A stretch of 64,000 bases of DNA, taken from contig CM057058.1 of NCBI GenBank assembly GCA_029945375.1, forward strand, positions 2,914,001 through 2,978,000. The letters run 5' to 3'. This DNA is from Agaricus subrufescens (taxonomy: Eukaryota; Basidiomycota; Agaricomycetes; Agaricales; Agaricaceae). The notes below the pieces were generated by a model. That model made no database searches and was not told the DNA's origin. It saw nothing but the letters and a program-made list of their open reading frames with translations. How positions within the stretch are numbered: position 1 is the first letter of the stretch; each line of letters starts with the position of its first letter. Shown in pieces: positions 46,345 to 58,511 of this stretch. The position numbers and the translations under genes are program-made.

Positions 46345-49300
46345 ATGGGTGATTTCAAGCCCTCGCCCAACAGCTCCCAGACCAGAGTCGACAACTATGG
46401 GGATCCTTTTGCCGACCGCCCTCGTCAAACACAATTCACTGAGCCTGAGCGTCCATACGGATCTTCTAGCTCAACGCGTGCTTTCGAGAGCACGGCCTCT
46501 CTTCCTCAGGGCCTCGACGGAGGCTTTGACGATGAGGACGAGGTCGAAAAGTTACCCTTGAACGCTGGTGGCAATTTCACTGGCGGCTTCTATCCCCCTG
46601 GGTACGTGATAGATACACTACACTACATCTGCATTTATACAGTCCTGACATGTCAGACACAGTCCAGCGGATCCCTCTGCTTATGGTGATCCTTATACCC
46701 AGCCTGGCCGGCCTGGCTCCGTCGTTTCTACATCTACCAATGGTGTTGATAGCGCTTGGCGGCGCCGTCAAACCATCAAGCGTGGTGTTACGCGCAAGGT
46801 CAAGCTCACCAACGGAAATTTCGTCGCTGAATACCCAGTCCCGACACCCATCCACAATGCCGTGGAAGAAAAATGGAAGACGACTAACAAAACGGAATTC
46901 TCGTAAGTGGCACCTGCCCTTGAATGACCGCAATATCATTTATTCTTGTACAGCCACATGAGGTACACCGCGGCGACTGTGGATCCTGATGAGTTCACGG
47001 AAGAGAATGGCTGGTCTCTGCGCACCAAGATGTATAACCGTGACACCGAGATTCTTATCGCTGTCACGTCCTACAACGAGGACAAGACACTTTATGCCCG
47101 TACGCTTCATGGCGTGATGCTCAACATCCGTGACATCTGCAAGACTAAGCAGTCAAAGTATTGGCGGAGACATGCTGAGGAAGGCACCCCTGGGTGGCAA
47201 AAGATCACGGTGGCCCTTATTGTTGACGGTCTCGAGCCTATGGACAAGACTGTCCTTGATATCCTCGCTACAGTCGGAGTATATCAGGATGGTGTCATGA
47301 AGAAACAAGTTGACGGCAAGGATACTGTTGCCCATATATTTGAAGTAAGTACACCTCCCGCTCTCCTGCTTTGATGACCGTTCATTTTCAAACATAGTAT
47401 ACCACTCAACTTTCCGTTGATGCAACACCGCAACTCGTTTTGCCACGTCCGGAAGACCCGAACAACCTGGTTCCTGTTCAAATCATATTTGTCCTCAAGG
47501 CCAAAAATCAAAAGAAAATCAACTCTCATCGATGGCTCTTCAACGCCATAGGTCGGATGCTAAACGTAAGTATATCAGGGTTCTGCGCTTCACCTTTTTG
47601 ACAACTATATATAGCCCGAGATATGTGTTCTTATTGATGCTGGTACCAAACCTGGTCACAAGTCCATCTATTATCTTTGGGAAGCATTTTACAATGATCC
47701 CCACCTCGGTGGTTGTTGTGGTGAAATCCATGCTATGATCAAGGGCGGAAAGAAACTCTTGAATCCACTCGTTGCTGCTCAAAATTTCGAATACAAAATG
47801 TCTAATATTCTTGGTGGGTACATTGTTTTGATATGATGACCGATACTGAGGCGATGTGAAGATAAACCTCTGGAAAGTAGCTTTGGGTATGTTTCGGTGC
47901 TTCCCGGTGCCTTCTCGGCATATAGATTCCACGCTATCACTGGCCGCCCCCTCGAACAATATTTCCATGGTGATCACTCCTTGGCTGACCGTCTAGGACC
48001 AAAGGGTATCTACGGCATGAATATCTTTACAAAGAATATGTTCTTGGGTATGTGATTTTAACCTGCCAAATTGGTTCATCTGACTTTGGTGCAGCTGAGG
48101 ATCGTATCTTGTGTTTCGAACTCGTTGCGAAAGCAAAAGACCGGTGGACTCTGACCTATGTCAAGCCTAGTAAGGCTGAAACTGATGTTCCAGAATCTGC
48201 TGCCGAGTTGATCGGTCAACGTCGTCGTTGGTTGAACGGTTCCTTTGCCGCTTCCGTTGTAAGTGTATCTTTGACTTTAGTACCTCTGTTGCTTAAAATT
48301 GTTTCTTCAGTATGCGCTCGTCAACTTTTTCAAGCTCTATCGGTCTGGACATGGGATTATCCGCATGTTCTTCCTCCATATCCAGGGTCTTGTAAGTCCA
48401 AAAGCCATTCTACTTTTTCCTTATTGACCATCATTCTAGTACAATGTCTTCTCCCTTATCTTCTCTTGGTTCGCTTTGGCAAATATGTGGCTCACCTTCA
48501 GTATCATCATCGATCTTGTTCCCTCCCAGGGTATCATTATCTTTGGTACAGAGACAGTCGTAAGTAACTCTCGTCAATCACCATCTACTTCATCTTATGT
48601 GATTTTCTATAGACGCATTGGGTCAATTTAGCTTTCAAATGGGTCTACCTCTCGTTCCTGGCTTTGCAATTCATTCTGGCGCTCGGTAATCGACCCAAAG
48701 GAGAGCGAGCGGCATATGTGGCTACTCTATGGTATTTTCGTCTGTAGCGGATATGTTGGTCCCTCGTTCTGACGATGATGTTTTAGGATCTATGGTTTCC
48801 TTGCGGTGTATCTTCTAGTTTGTTCTTTCGCGCTCACTATCAAGGCTTTCAAGGTCGGTTTTCACTGTAACTGTTTCTTTCAAATAAACTAAGACCATCT
48901 CAGAATATTCCAAATGAATTGAACTTCCAAGGCAAGAGTGCAGGCGAGATCATTATCCAATTCTTCGAACCTCCTGTTGGTGCTTTGATCGCTGCCATGA
49001 TATCAACTTACGGCATTTACCTGGTCGCCTCATTCCTCTATGTAAGTTTCTTGCCACCCGTTGCAATCGGGGCATATATTAACGGTTTGTCAGCGTGACC
49101 CCTGGCACATGTTCTCCAGTTTCATCCAATATCTCTGCCTTGCCCCCAGCTTCACAAACGTTCTCAACGTCTATGCCTTCTGTAACTTGCATGATGTTTC
49201 CTGGGGTACCAAGGGTAGTGATAAAGCAGAAGCATTGCCATCAGTCTCCTCTTCAAAGACCAAAGGTGTTGATAATGCTGTTGTCGAGGACACCACAAAA

Positions 49301-49710
49301 ATCCAGGAAGACGTCGATGCCGCTTTCAAAGAAACCGTTACTCGGGCCATCACTAAACTTGAAACTAAGGAAGAAATCGAGACACCTACGATGGATGACC
49401 AGAACAAGACTTTCCGTACCCGATTGGTCTCCTTATGGATGCTGTCCAATGCGACATTGGCAATTGCCATTGAAAACATTAGTGGATTGCCTAGCAAAGA
49501 TCCCAAAGAAGACGAAAATACGCTTCGCACAAGGCAAAGCACCTATTTCGCGGTTATATTGTACTCTACTTTTGGTCTAGCCATGGTTCGTTTCCTTGGA
49601 GTGAGTGTTTTCTTTCAATTTTGACCAGTGCTGCGATCCTGACCGAAATGTCTTAGTGCTTGTACTACTTCTTCAAGCGCAACCTGTTCAGGTGCTGCCG
49701 CAGGAACTAG
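46345..49710 (+). CDS. CHS: Chitin synthase, class III (division 1)
   Basis: Membrane GT2 enzyme that polymerises UDP-GlcNAc into cell-wall chitin. A disordered N-terminus of about 140 residues (start 46345, [20 protein letters not shown]) leads to [100 protein letters not shown] and [20 protein letters not shown]. Catalytic EDRILCFE and [13 protein letters not shown] follow. Several transmembrane helices come after that ([37 protein letters not shown]), then the conserved SWGTKG and two further helices, ending [11 protein letters not shown] at 49710. The [18 protein letters not shown] and DAGTKPG spellings favour class III over I/II. About ten short introns. Confidence 0.94.
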
Positions 49711-50093
49711 ACATTTTAAGGTTTCAAACCGAGCATGATTTTTCTTGTTTTCTGCCCTTAGACTTGACATTGGACTTTCTACCATCACCACTTACGACGG
49801 ACGTTACTATATGACTGCTACTTTTCTTGATGAACAGGGTTAATTGTTCTTCTTGTCCCCTCATTTTCGTGAATATCTAGTCTTGCGTGGAACATCTATA
49901 CCACCGTGGAGGCGGCGGTTTACAATCATAAATCAGTTTACTGCACCAATAATAATTATAGGTTTTAGAGGGTTATAATGGATGTCATTTTTAGAGTATT
50001 TCCGTCACTGCCTCTAGGGAATATTATCAGTGATGGATGGATTACACACTCTACTAGTAATCGTGATTAGGTGAACAGCAAAACTAACTAAAC
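49711..50093. other. Intergenic between convergent chitin synthase and RING A
   Basis: 383 bp of AT-rich sequence (ACCAATAATAATTATAGG and similar), probably the two 3' UTRs. Nothing else seen. Confidence 0.45.
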
Positions 50094-50904
50094 TCAAGAG
50101 TACATCCCATTTGGTCTATCGTCGTTATTGTTATTGGTTGGATTATTTCGTGACGAGGTTGAGAAGAGACGGTGGAGATTTGTGGACCATGATTGTGATG
50201 ATTCCGGCTCTTGAGCCGGTGGCGTGGATTGTTCTTCTGGGTCTACGAGGCTCTTGCGGCACATCGGGCACGTCTGTTTCTATAGCCGATAGAGAAACGT
50301 ACGAAGTGAGAAGGCGAAGACCACGTCAAAGCGAAGAATCAAGACGTAAAATACTTACACCGGTCTTTATCCATTTTACGATGCTGTTGTAAAAGAAGAA
50401 GGTCAGTTTACTATTGTGCTAGGATTCGACCAAGGTCTCCAGATAGAGAAGGATACGTAACTCGCGTCTGCAGAAGATGTGTCCGCATTGCCAAGGCTGG
50501 CTTAACCTCGTTACGCCAAGTTCACCAGAATAGAATGCGGGTGATTCCATTACACTGGCTGTTTCTTCCTCTGCTAGGATAGCGAGTAAGGGTTGCATGC
50601 AGATGCTGCATGTTGAATCTAGTAGCGATATTAATGAGATTATCTCCGCAGTGTGATTCAAGGCTTTGAGCGTACCGGTATGACCGAGCTTCTCAAGTTC
50701 TTTCTCCGAGACGGAGGGTAGCGCTTCTAGAAGAGTAACGATGTTTTCCTGGTTTCGACCCAAACTGCGCAAGGGTGTGAGCTGCTGTTGGTGACTAGAC
50801 AGATTGTGGACGCACTCTTGTTGAGATGTTAAACGCTGCAGTGACTCTGTGATTATGCTATGAAACCTCTCTAACTCGTCTTGAGGGAGCGTGTTCGTAT
50901 TCAT
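50094..50904 (-). CDS. RING-finger protein A (likely E3 ubiquitin ligase)
   Basis: Probable ubiquitin ligase. Start at 50904 (MNTNTLPQDELERFHSIITE). A helical N-terminus of about 90 residues precedes a C3HC4-type RING with a long first loop: CSICMQPLLAIL, then about 30 residues, QCGHIFCRRD, and across a 67-nt intron IVKWIKTG, joined by a second intron to KQTCPMCRKSLVDPEE. A short Ser/Asn-rich tail ends RPNGMYS at 50094. The core CGHIFCRRD..W.KT....CP.CR is shared almost exactly with a second RING gene at 62.4-63.4 kb. Family of substrates unknown. Confidence 0.78.
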
Positions 50905-51156
50905 GGTGTCGGTGTATATCTAAAGCACCCATGCCGACTGACGCAAGCATGCATATGAACGTGAGAACTCGATCGTGATTTATTGAACACATTGTACATA
51001 AGCGCTTACAACAAAACCGATAGCAACGACAGAAAGAGCTTAAAAATAAAATTATATGGGGATGGGACAGGAGGCGGGAGGGGCGGGGGGATGTCACAGC
51101 GGAACCGGCCGTTGACAGTCTATTAAAATGTAGGATAGTGGTGATCGATGCGAGAA

Positions 51157-51675
51157 CTAAAAGGGGTTCTCGTCATCTAATTTCATTGCTTGCGGGTTGT
51201 CTGCCTCATCTTTCGAAGGTTCGGACACCTCATTGTCGTCATTGCTATCATCAGAACTGTTCTCCTTTTGTGTAAAGAGTTGGACCGGTTTAGCACCCCT
51301 AGATATCGAGTCAGGCTCAACCAACTCAAGCGTTGTAAGGAGGACTTACTTCGAGAACTGTTTTTTCTTAGCTGCACTGAGTTTCTGGGAGACGGGTGTC
51401 ATGAGGTTATCGGTCGGTGATACGTAGGTGGGGTTGCTGGTTCATATTCATTAGCCAGTCGCATGGCGATATCAAGTCAAGTCCGATGCTTACTGTGTCT
51501 TGGCAAATTTCTTCGCGAGGAGGGCCCTGGCACCCATGCCAGGAGCTTGATTGGCAACATTCGCATTTCCGAGTGGGGCTTGCGGCACGACGACTTGCGC
51601 AGCTTGAGAGGGGTTATGAAGGGGCTGAATTGGAGTGCCCAGAGGAGAGTCGGCCGGGGTTGCGGTTGCAGACAT
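51157..51675 (-). CDS. Small SPO12-like protein
   Basis: Short (~130 residue) protein with the SPO12-family core, which in yeast promotes mitotic exit through the FEAR pathway and is phosphorylated at two SP sites. Start at 51675 (MSATATPADSPLGTPIQPLH, good context); 51729 is an in-frame alternative. Exon 1 ends GARALLAKKFAKT and an intron leads to NPTYVSPTDNLMTPVSQKLS and AAKKKQF, aligning with the SPTDxLxxPxSxKL pattern. A second intron precedes GAKPVQLFTQKENSSDDSND and an acidic tail ending DDENPF at 51157. Both S/T-P sites (VSP, MTP) are kept, though the yeast PCS is PVS here. The match rests on about 25 residues, so moderate confidence. Confidence 0.62.
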
Positions 51676-52791
51676 GGTTGGGTTGGGTGGATGAGAGTCG
51701 TTAAGTGCAACTTCCATTTCAGGACGCATTGAAACTGAACTTCATCACGTGACGGCGTCGTGCTGCAATGCAATCCACATTCGCTAGTCGCCAACAAGCC
51801 GAATATGATGTGTTTTTTCTGATGCTGAGTGATCCTCGGAGTTGTGTGCTGGACATTGAGCGCTGAGCGCCGAACGTCGACTTTCATGGATGCCACCAAA
51901 CGTTGTGTCTCTCATGCCGTCACTGTCTATCACAACTGATCAATGCGCTATCTTTACCAGCTATCTTTCATCAAAATAGAGTTGCTATACATAGCATGCA
52001 GTTTATCGTGCTGAACTGCCGCAAATGTCTTGAGAAATGCATTGGCGGCGCGACCAGCGTGCCTTGGGGTTTTTGGGGATGTTCAGATGGCAAGATGTTG
52101 TTTTATGTACGTACATTGACAACGTGATTGGGACCTGTTCAAAGGTTCCTTACCATGAACACCACTCCAGCTCATCATTAATCATCCTGCACATTCGGGT
52201 CGCGGACCTTTGAAATTTGTTGCACAGCACCGTCAGCGACCAGGTCCGTCAACCGAGCGAGCTTGAGGTCCAAGCCCCGTTTGGCCAATACGGCTGATCA
52301 TGGTGGTCCCCGCCTATCCATCCCCGCACATCCCTCCCCTGGTCACAGCGAATGTAAATTTTTTTTTACAATTGTCTCAACCGGACCAACAACAAGAGAC
52401 ATATGATTAATACTGGTAAGGATCCCCGATGTTCTGTTAGTGCGGGAAAAGTGTTTCTTAACAAACGATTGCCGACTCGGCGTTCAGACACGAAGAAAAC
52501 ACGACACGGAAGCCACCTGGGAGAACGAATACGCCGACAAAATTGGAGCGGAATGCGTCAGGTGAAAGGGATTGGCCTCGTGTACATCGACAGTCAAGAA
52601 AGGAATATATCGACCCGGCTTCCCAGCTCAATTTTAGTCCCCGACTACTCGCCCTACCTCCTTATTACCCCCATATTCTCCCGTCCATTTGCCCATCCAG
52701 GGTTGCCCACCTCTTTGTTACTACGCCCCGGATTTTGTGCCTGACCTTTGCCTTTACTCCCCCAACTTGTCCCTCTCCAGGTTTGTCCCCC
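51676..52791. other. Intergenic / 5' region upstream of SPO12-like gene and RHEB
   Basis: About 1.1 kb. A TCACGTGA palindrome lies at 51745-51752, close upstream of the SPO12-like gene (inside it if the longer start is used). Further right are T-rich and C/T-rich stretches that look like the RHEB promoter and leader. Frames on the plus strand (for example from 52403) lack any family resemblance. No RNA gene or repeat recognised. Confidence 0.45.
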
Positions 52792-53601
52792 ATGTCTCGT
52801 ACCAACCTCCTCAGGAAAAAACGCATCGTTGTCCTTGGCTCTCGCTCTGTCGGTCCGTGCCTTACCTTGGCATATTGACTATTTCTCACATCTTCCGGCC
52901 GGCTTCAGGAAAGTCTGCCCTCGTCCTTCAGTACCTGGAGAACCAATTCGTTGAAAACTACTATCCAACCATCGAAGGCTCCTTCCAACGGTGCATCAAA
53001 TACAATGGCAATGAATACGACTGTGAGATTATCGATACCGCGGGCCAAGTAAGTTCAACTTGCCTCGTGGCTTTTTCCCCGTTGCCCTGATCAAGTAACG
53101 CATACATCAATCATTAGGATGAATATTCCCTATTTAACGCGAAGCATACAATCGGAACACACGGCTATATTTTTGTGTATTCTGTGGCATCTCATAATTC
53201 CCTCGACATGGTCAAGATCTTGTACGATAGAGTTCTTGATTTTTCTGGTGTCCAACAGATCCCTTGTGTGATCGTTGGATCCAAATCCGACTTAGACCAG
53301 TTGCGAGTTTCTCCATTGTACCTGCCCCAACATCGCTCAATACTACTCTAGCCGGCAAGTTGATCAAAACGAAGCCCAGCAATTTGCCAAATTAAACAAT
53401 GCCGCCTGGATAGAGACTAGCGCAAAGAAAAACGTCAACGTTGGTGAGCATGATGTCTTCTCAACTATGGTAGTGAGTTTGACTTTTCATTTAGCTCAAG
53501 TCTTCGAGCATTGTCTCGCCGAGATCGAAAAGCGTTCAACACAGAAAGCTACGTTGAACACACCCCCACCGGCGAATACTCGTAGTTGTATTATCATGTA
53601 G
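52792..53601 (+). CDS. RHB1: RHEB-type small GTPase
   Basis: Ras-family GTPase that activates TORC1. Start at 52792 (MSRTNLLRKKRIVVLGSRSV). The G1 loop GSRSVGKSA is built over an intron and has the RHEB-specific Arg-Ser where Ras has Gly. Next are YPTIEGSFQ (switch I), IIDTAGQ joined to DEYSLFNAKHTIGTHGYIFV (G3/switch II), and VIVGSKSDLD as G4 (SKSD in place of NKxD). A probable GC-AG intron (53303-53351) joins to RQVDQNEAQQFAKLNNAAWI and ETSAKKNVNV (G5). The C-terminus CIIM is a farnesylation CaaX box, ending at 53601. Only the exact splice after DLDQ is uncertain. Confidence 0.9.
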
Positions 53602-54001
53602 CTTTGTACGTTGCCCTGATCTTCGCCATCCCCAAACGCTGATCATCTCACTGGTTACATGGCGTATGACCATCCCTCTTCACATCTCTTCACGCCTCCG
53701 TTTAGACTTTGCTTTCTAGCAACTCATTATCCCCAATCAACTTGATCACGTTGTCAAAATTGCTATGGGATCCTACGTTTATTAGTACCCTCGAATTCTC
53801 ATCGTCATGCTTTCAATTGCCTCGCCGCTATTTTTGTAACTTGCCTTTATGCTCCTGATACCTCCATTGTCTGATCTGCCATATGTAAACTTTATCGGGC
53901 ATACAAGTCCTCAGTATATTAGAAACAGTAGCATAATAACAAATATTGTTATCTGGACTTCGAAATACACTTAATCATGACGTTTCTCCCATTGACTTGT
54001 C
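53602..54001. other. Intergenic between convergent RHEB and beta-mannosidase
   Basis: 400 bp, T-rich on the plus strand with AATAACAAATATTG near 53935; consistent with two 3' UTRs. Nothing else seen. Confidence 0.45.
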
Positions 54002-57000
54002 CTATGCACTCCCATCGCCCAAGAATCTGGCCTTGATTTCCCTCCCATTCAGTCCGACGGCGCGGATAGTTTGGGGATCCCCTGGCACGAGGTCAATGGC
54101 CTGATCAGACCATTTGACGTCTTCCCCATTTACATCCAGGACGATGCCTTTGATTGGTCTCAGAGCTGAGAGAATGATCGTCTCACCATCCCTGTCAACA
54201 GTAGTCTTGAGACCAACATCTTTGACCGATGGGAATTTTATAAATTTGAATGGCTCCGGCCTTGCATTGATAAGGATTAGTTCTCAAGTCGTGGAGAGTT
54301 ATGCAAAGGAAACAATACCAGTTGGAGTATCTACTCAAAACTTCGCCAGAAGCTCCCAGGAGTCGCGCAGAGAGTATAACGGTTCTTGGTACTTCGCTGT
54401 TCTTCGTCCGTACGGGAAGCCCCGGTGCCGCCCCTTTGTAAATCTCCGTGCTAGAATTGGCTGACAGTAAGACTTCTTTCGTCCAGCCTTCAGTCCAATC
54501 CGAGTGTAGATCGAAGGCTGTGAGCTCGAGCTTGGCCTTTTTTTCTTCCAATGTGCTATTCGTCCCCCATACTTCAAGAACTGTTTCGATCTTGAAGAAA
54601 GCGGCAGTTCTATCGTCGTCAAACTTTTGATACTCTTTCCGGGTCATACCAATAGTGTATGACCTCAATTCGCGAGCGATGGTGAAATAAGCAGGTTTTG
54701 GCCGTAGGAAATAATCAACGATTGCCCATGATGTTACTGGCCAACAATCATTGAGCTAGACAAAGGGTATGCTGAGCGAACTAAAAATGGACCAGACGCC
54801 TGGGCTAATTACCTGCCATACAAGCGCGCCGGCGGTATACTGCCGGCCCGGACCGCCCCAGTTGCGCCTCCACAGTCGGTAGGCAGATGCGAGAGTCTCA
54901 GCCTGCATCACTTGAGTGTAGTAGATGTAGCTGCATGTGCGAGTGGTGTTTAGTTTCAGACTTTGAGGCCGATTAACGTGCCAACCTTTCCATATCGAAT
55001 GCATGTCTAAAATTCTCCACAAGGTAAAGCTGATGATCATCAATCTATACATGCAGGTCGTGTTTATGTTTGCTTTGGAGCTCACCTCGAGGCGACGCTC
55101 AAAACCAGCGGCTTTATTGTGATTGCAACATACACTAAGTGCCAAAGTTAGTCGCAGCGTGGTGCAGTTGAGTGAAACCCAGAAAGGACTCACCGAGACT
55201 GAGGGAAACGCTCACTAACGTCATCTCCAAGCCACTGGTCGACTGTTCGGACGTTAGGATAACCTTGCCTGGAAAAGTGGATCAGTTCTATATTTCAGAT
55301 TTGAGTGGGTCCATGCATGCTGACATTCCAAATTCGGAGACGAAACGTCCTGCTAAAATATCCCAATTGTGCCAAGGTTCTTGCGATCCATGCCACACGT
55401 TCCCTGTCAGTTAGTCAACACTTAAGCCTAAGAAGTATGAATGAGATAGCATACACTGATGAATATCCCCAAAAGTCTGATCTGTCGTCACCTTACCATG
55501 CCCACTGTAAGGAGAGGCGCGGTGGTAGTATATGTCAGTGTGCACTTTAACCACCTCCGGGAGGACGCGCTCGTAGATATAGCGAGCTGGGAAGTTGGTC
55601 TTACGGAAATCGCTTGTCTCGTCAGCATAATCGAGTTCGAGGTTCAATGATTCCGCGATTTGGTAGTCTAAGCATAATTTTGTTCACGTCTCAGAAGAGC
55701 AGTGATTTAGATAATGCCACACCTTCGTTGTTTCCAGCTATATAACTTCATTCAGTTTAACACTTATCAGAGAAGCCTGTCAACTGACCAAAAATTACAA
55801 CAGAAGGGTGGTGTCGCAACCGTTTGACATTCTGGATGGCCTCCTCTCGTACGGACTCTACGAACGAATCATAGGCGGGATATTGACCGCATCCGAACAT
55901 GAAATCTTGCCAGACGAGGACTGGTTACATTAGACATCTATTGACGAGCGGAGGGAGGAGAAATCTTACGGCCGAGTTCTGCGAAGACTCAGCTAACTCA
56001 TCTGTACAGCCAAGTAAAGGGACTTACCATCACAGCTTTCATAGAAGGTATCATACTCATAAATACCCCCACCCCAAACACGAATCATGTTCTGATTGCC
56101 GTCGATGGCCAGCTGCAGCCAATCTCTGTATCTCTTCGGAGTGATACTGGATTTCAACCGTTCAAAAAATGTATATTATATATGAGGTTCGGAAGGTCTA
56201 CTCACGTGGTGAGGAAAGAGTCGGCAGGAATCCAGTTCGAACCTGTATGGCAAGTCAAGATGAGTTGAAGACAACAAGACGTGTGGACAGATAATGAACG
56301 TACCACCACAGAAAATTCTAATATTGTTGATCTCAAACAAGAACGTCAAACCTTTTTGATCGACTAACGGTTCCTCGATGATGCGAACGCGACGGAACGC
56401 GATAGTCTGGACTTTTGTATCAACGATAGCACCATGCTATAGGGTGGCATTACTAAACTGTTCAGGCAGACCAGTATTGGGAAAATTATTACCTCGTCTG
56501 TGAGCTTGATCGACACGGTATACAAGGACTGTTTCCCATATCCAGCAGGGTACCAAAGGTTTAGTTTTCCTGGTGGGAAGTCTAATGAGACCTGAGCCCG
56601 GCCCAAATCAGTGGAGGTAGCAGATGCTACGGCAGCACCACCTGTTCCGCTGAGGGTGAAAGACATGAAACCAGGTTTCCTCTCAGCAAACGTGACGTTG
56701 GCCACAAGATTTGCGCTGAGGTCTTCGTTGACCCTTGCCCGGATATCAACGTCGACCATTCTATTTTCGTAAGCTTCGAAAGTGATGGGTTTCCATGGAC
56801 CAACTGTCATCAAGACCGGACCTATACATACTTGACGATTAATGCGAAGAGCCGACAAATGGCTGGAGAAACTGACCCCAGTCCCAGCCGTAGCTATGAA
56901 GGAAATTTGAGAATGATGCAGACAGGGGTTAAGCTATTGACTGACTTGTATTGGGCCTTGCGAACGTGCAATCGGCTAGAATCACCATTCCAAAGGTTGA

Positions 57001-57735
57001 GTTTGCCGTGTTGTTTCTCAATGTCGCGGCCCTGACCTCTTTCAGCCACAATAGGTGCGATGAAATTGACATGATGCTACCTTCAAAAAGGCACTCTCGA
57101 AATGAATAGCTAGTTCATTTCGGCCAGTCTTCAACCGATCTTTGACAGCAACACGATGCTCGATGAACTGGTTTGATGACCTGCCTATCATTTATGAGGG
57201 ACTCTTGAGACGCGAAAGAAATACACACTTCAAGATCTCTTGACCATTCTACCAATAAGATGAGCATCACCTTTAATCCAGTGGAGTATGAAGCATCAAA
57301 CGAACCAGAGTCACCGCTGCGAATGTGTCCAAACCACCAAACACGAGGTCTAGGTTCGGAAATTCGAGTTCTTCTCGTGTCACTTCGAAGTTGGTTTTGA
57401 ATGCCCATTCTGCTTCGCCGACCCCTGTTCCAAGATCGTTATTGGGCAAGGAAGGGCATGAAACAGCGTAGTCACTGACATTGAACGTCCCATTCATGTA
57501 ACCCAATGAACTAACGACATTTGAACCATGTCAGCAACTAATTGCGCGAACAACACTGCAGACTCACAGGATCAGGTATTTTGTTAAGTTTCAGGAGCTC
57601 AACATGAACAGTTGTTGGGAAACTAGACACTTTCAACCACTCCCCGTTTTTCGTGCCCTGCCCTCCCCCAACTTGGGTAAATGACCAATCCTCCAATGAA
57701 CGGGAGACGACAGATTTGGTATCAGTGGTCACCAT
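54002..57735 (-). CDS. GH2 exo-beta-mannosidase, intracellular (MndB-like)
   Basis: Hydrolyses terminal beta-1,4-mannosyl residues from mannan or N-glycan fragments. The start at 57735 (MVTTDTKSVVSRSLEDWSFT) shows no signal peptide, which fits the mannosidase-B subgroup. VEWAFKTNFEV-type and GGLDTFAAVTL segments lead to SYGWDWGQFLQPFVG, LNLWYPAGYGKQSLYTVSIK, NMIRVWGGGIYEYDTFYESC, and RLRHHPSVVIF joined over an intron to AGNNE, whose Glu is the acid/base. The nucleophile Glu is in GRFVSEFGM, followed by YPNVRTVDQWLGDD. Late blocks are AIVDYFLRPKPAYFTIAREL and an Ig-like C-terminal domain ending LGDGSA at 54002. Many short introns, total roughly 900 residues. Confidence 0.9.
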
Positions 57736-58511
57736 CGTCACACCAACGGTACCAGTAAAGCCTGAAGGTGAAGCGACGAGAACGACGCTATCGATAAAAT
57801 CAGATAGGCCAACCAAGCAATTGGTCAGACCAAAGGCCTTTGCTCTTTTCGTCGCGTTCGTTTCCCACTTGAAGCGTCATATGAGAGGTGATCGGGTCGG
57901 TTTCGCCGACAATCGTCCCGGATTTGAGAGTCCGCGTCTGTGAAGAAATTAGCTATAAATACTCTCAGAAATTGATAATTTTAACTCACAGCACTTTAGA
58001 GTGCCATCAGAACATCGCGCGTCAGCCGTGCATGTATGCCCAACTCCACAGTCAAACTAACTTGCAAAAACGTTGCTTCGTGCCACTCTGATCCTTTGGT
58101 AGTGCTTCGACGCTCTTCGATTGTTCAACAATTCACATACTATCGTCGAATATGCTACAGGGGCACTTGTACGGCTCCCTGTAATAAATGCGTCGTTATT
58201 ACTTCAATTGCCCTGGCCGAGATTTTTTTGCGGAGGGGCCCAATTCCCCGGACATGAGGATGGTAGGAACCATGACCAACCCAACGAATGTGAAAATGAC
58301 AGCCTGATTCAACATGGAAGAAGGGACCACAGTGGATAACAGGTAAAACCGTCACACTAGCCTACGATAGCATCGTCCTCACCGAACCCATTGACCCTAT
58401 ATTCAACGCCCTACCCTCGTGTTGAGACTAGATGGTAGCTAAACTATACAGAAGCACATGTACTCGATCTAAGAGTGAAAACCTCTAACTAACAATACAA
58501 ACGAAAATGCG
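57736..58511. other. Intergenic upstream of beta-mannosidase
   Basis: 776 bp between two minus-strand genes; should hold the beta-mannosidase promoter and the permease 3' UTR. Open frames run into the region (for example FIDSVVLVASPSGFTGTVGV directly upstream of the chosen start) but begin at TTG, not ATG. No other gene seen. Confidence 0.4.

Noticed and set aside
52403..52744. 113-codon plus-strand frame before RHEB
   Set aside because: It has no family resemblance and lies in what is probably RHEB promoter and leader.
57736..57816. Upstream extension of the beta-mannosidase to 57816
   Set aside because: The frame opens with TTG and the extra residues do not match the family; the ATG at 57735 gives the usual N-terminus.
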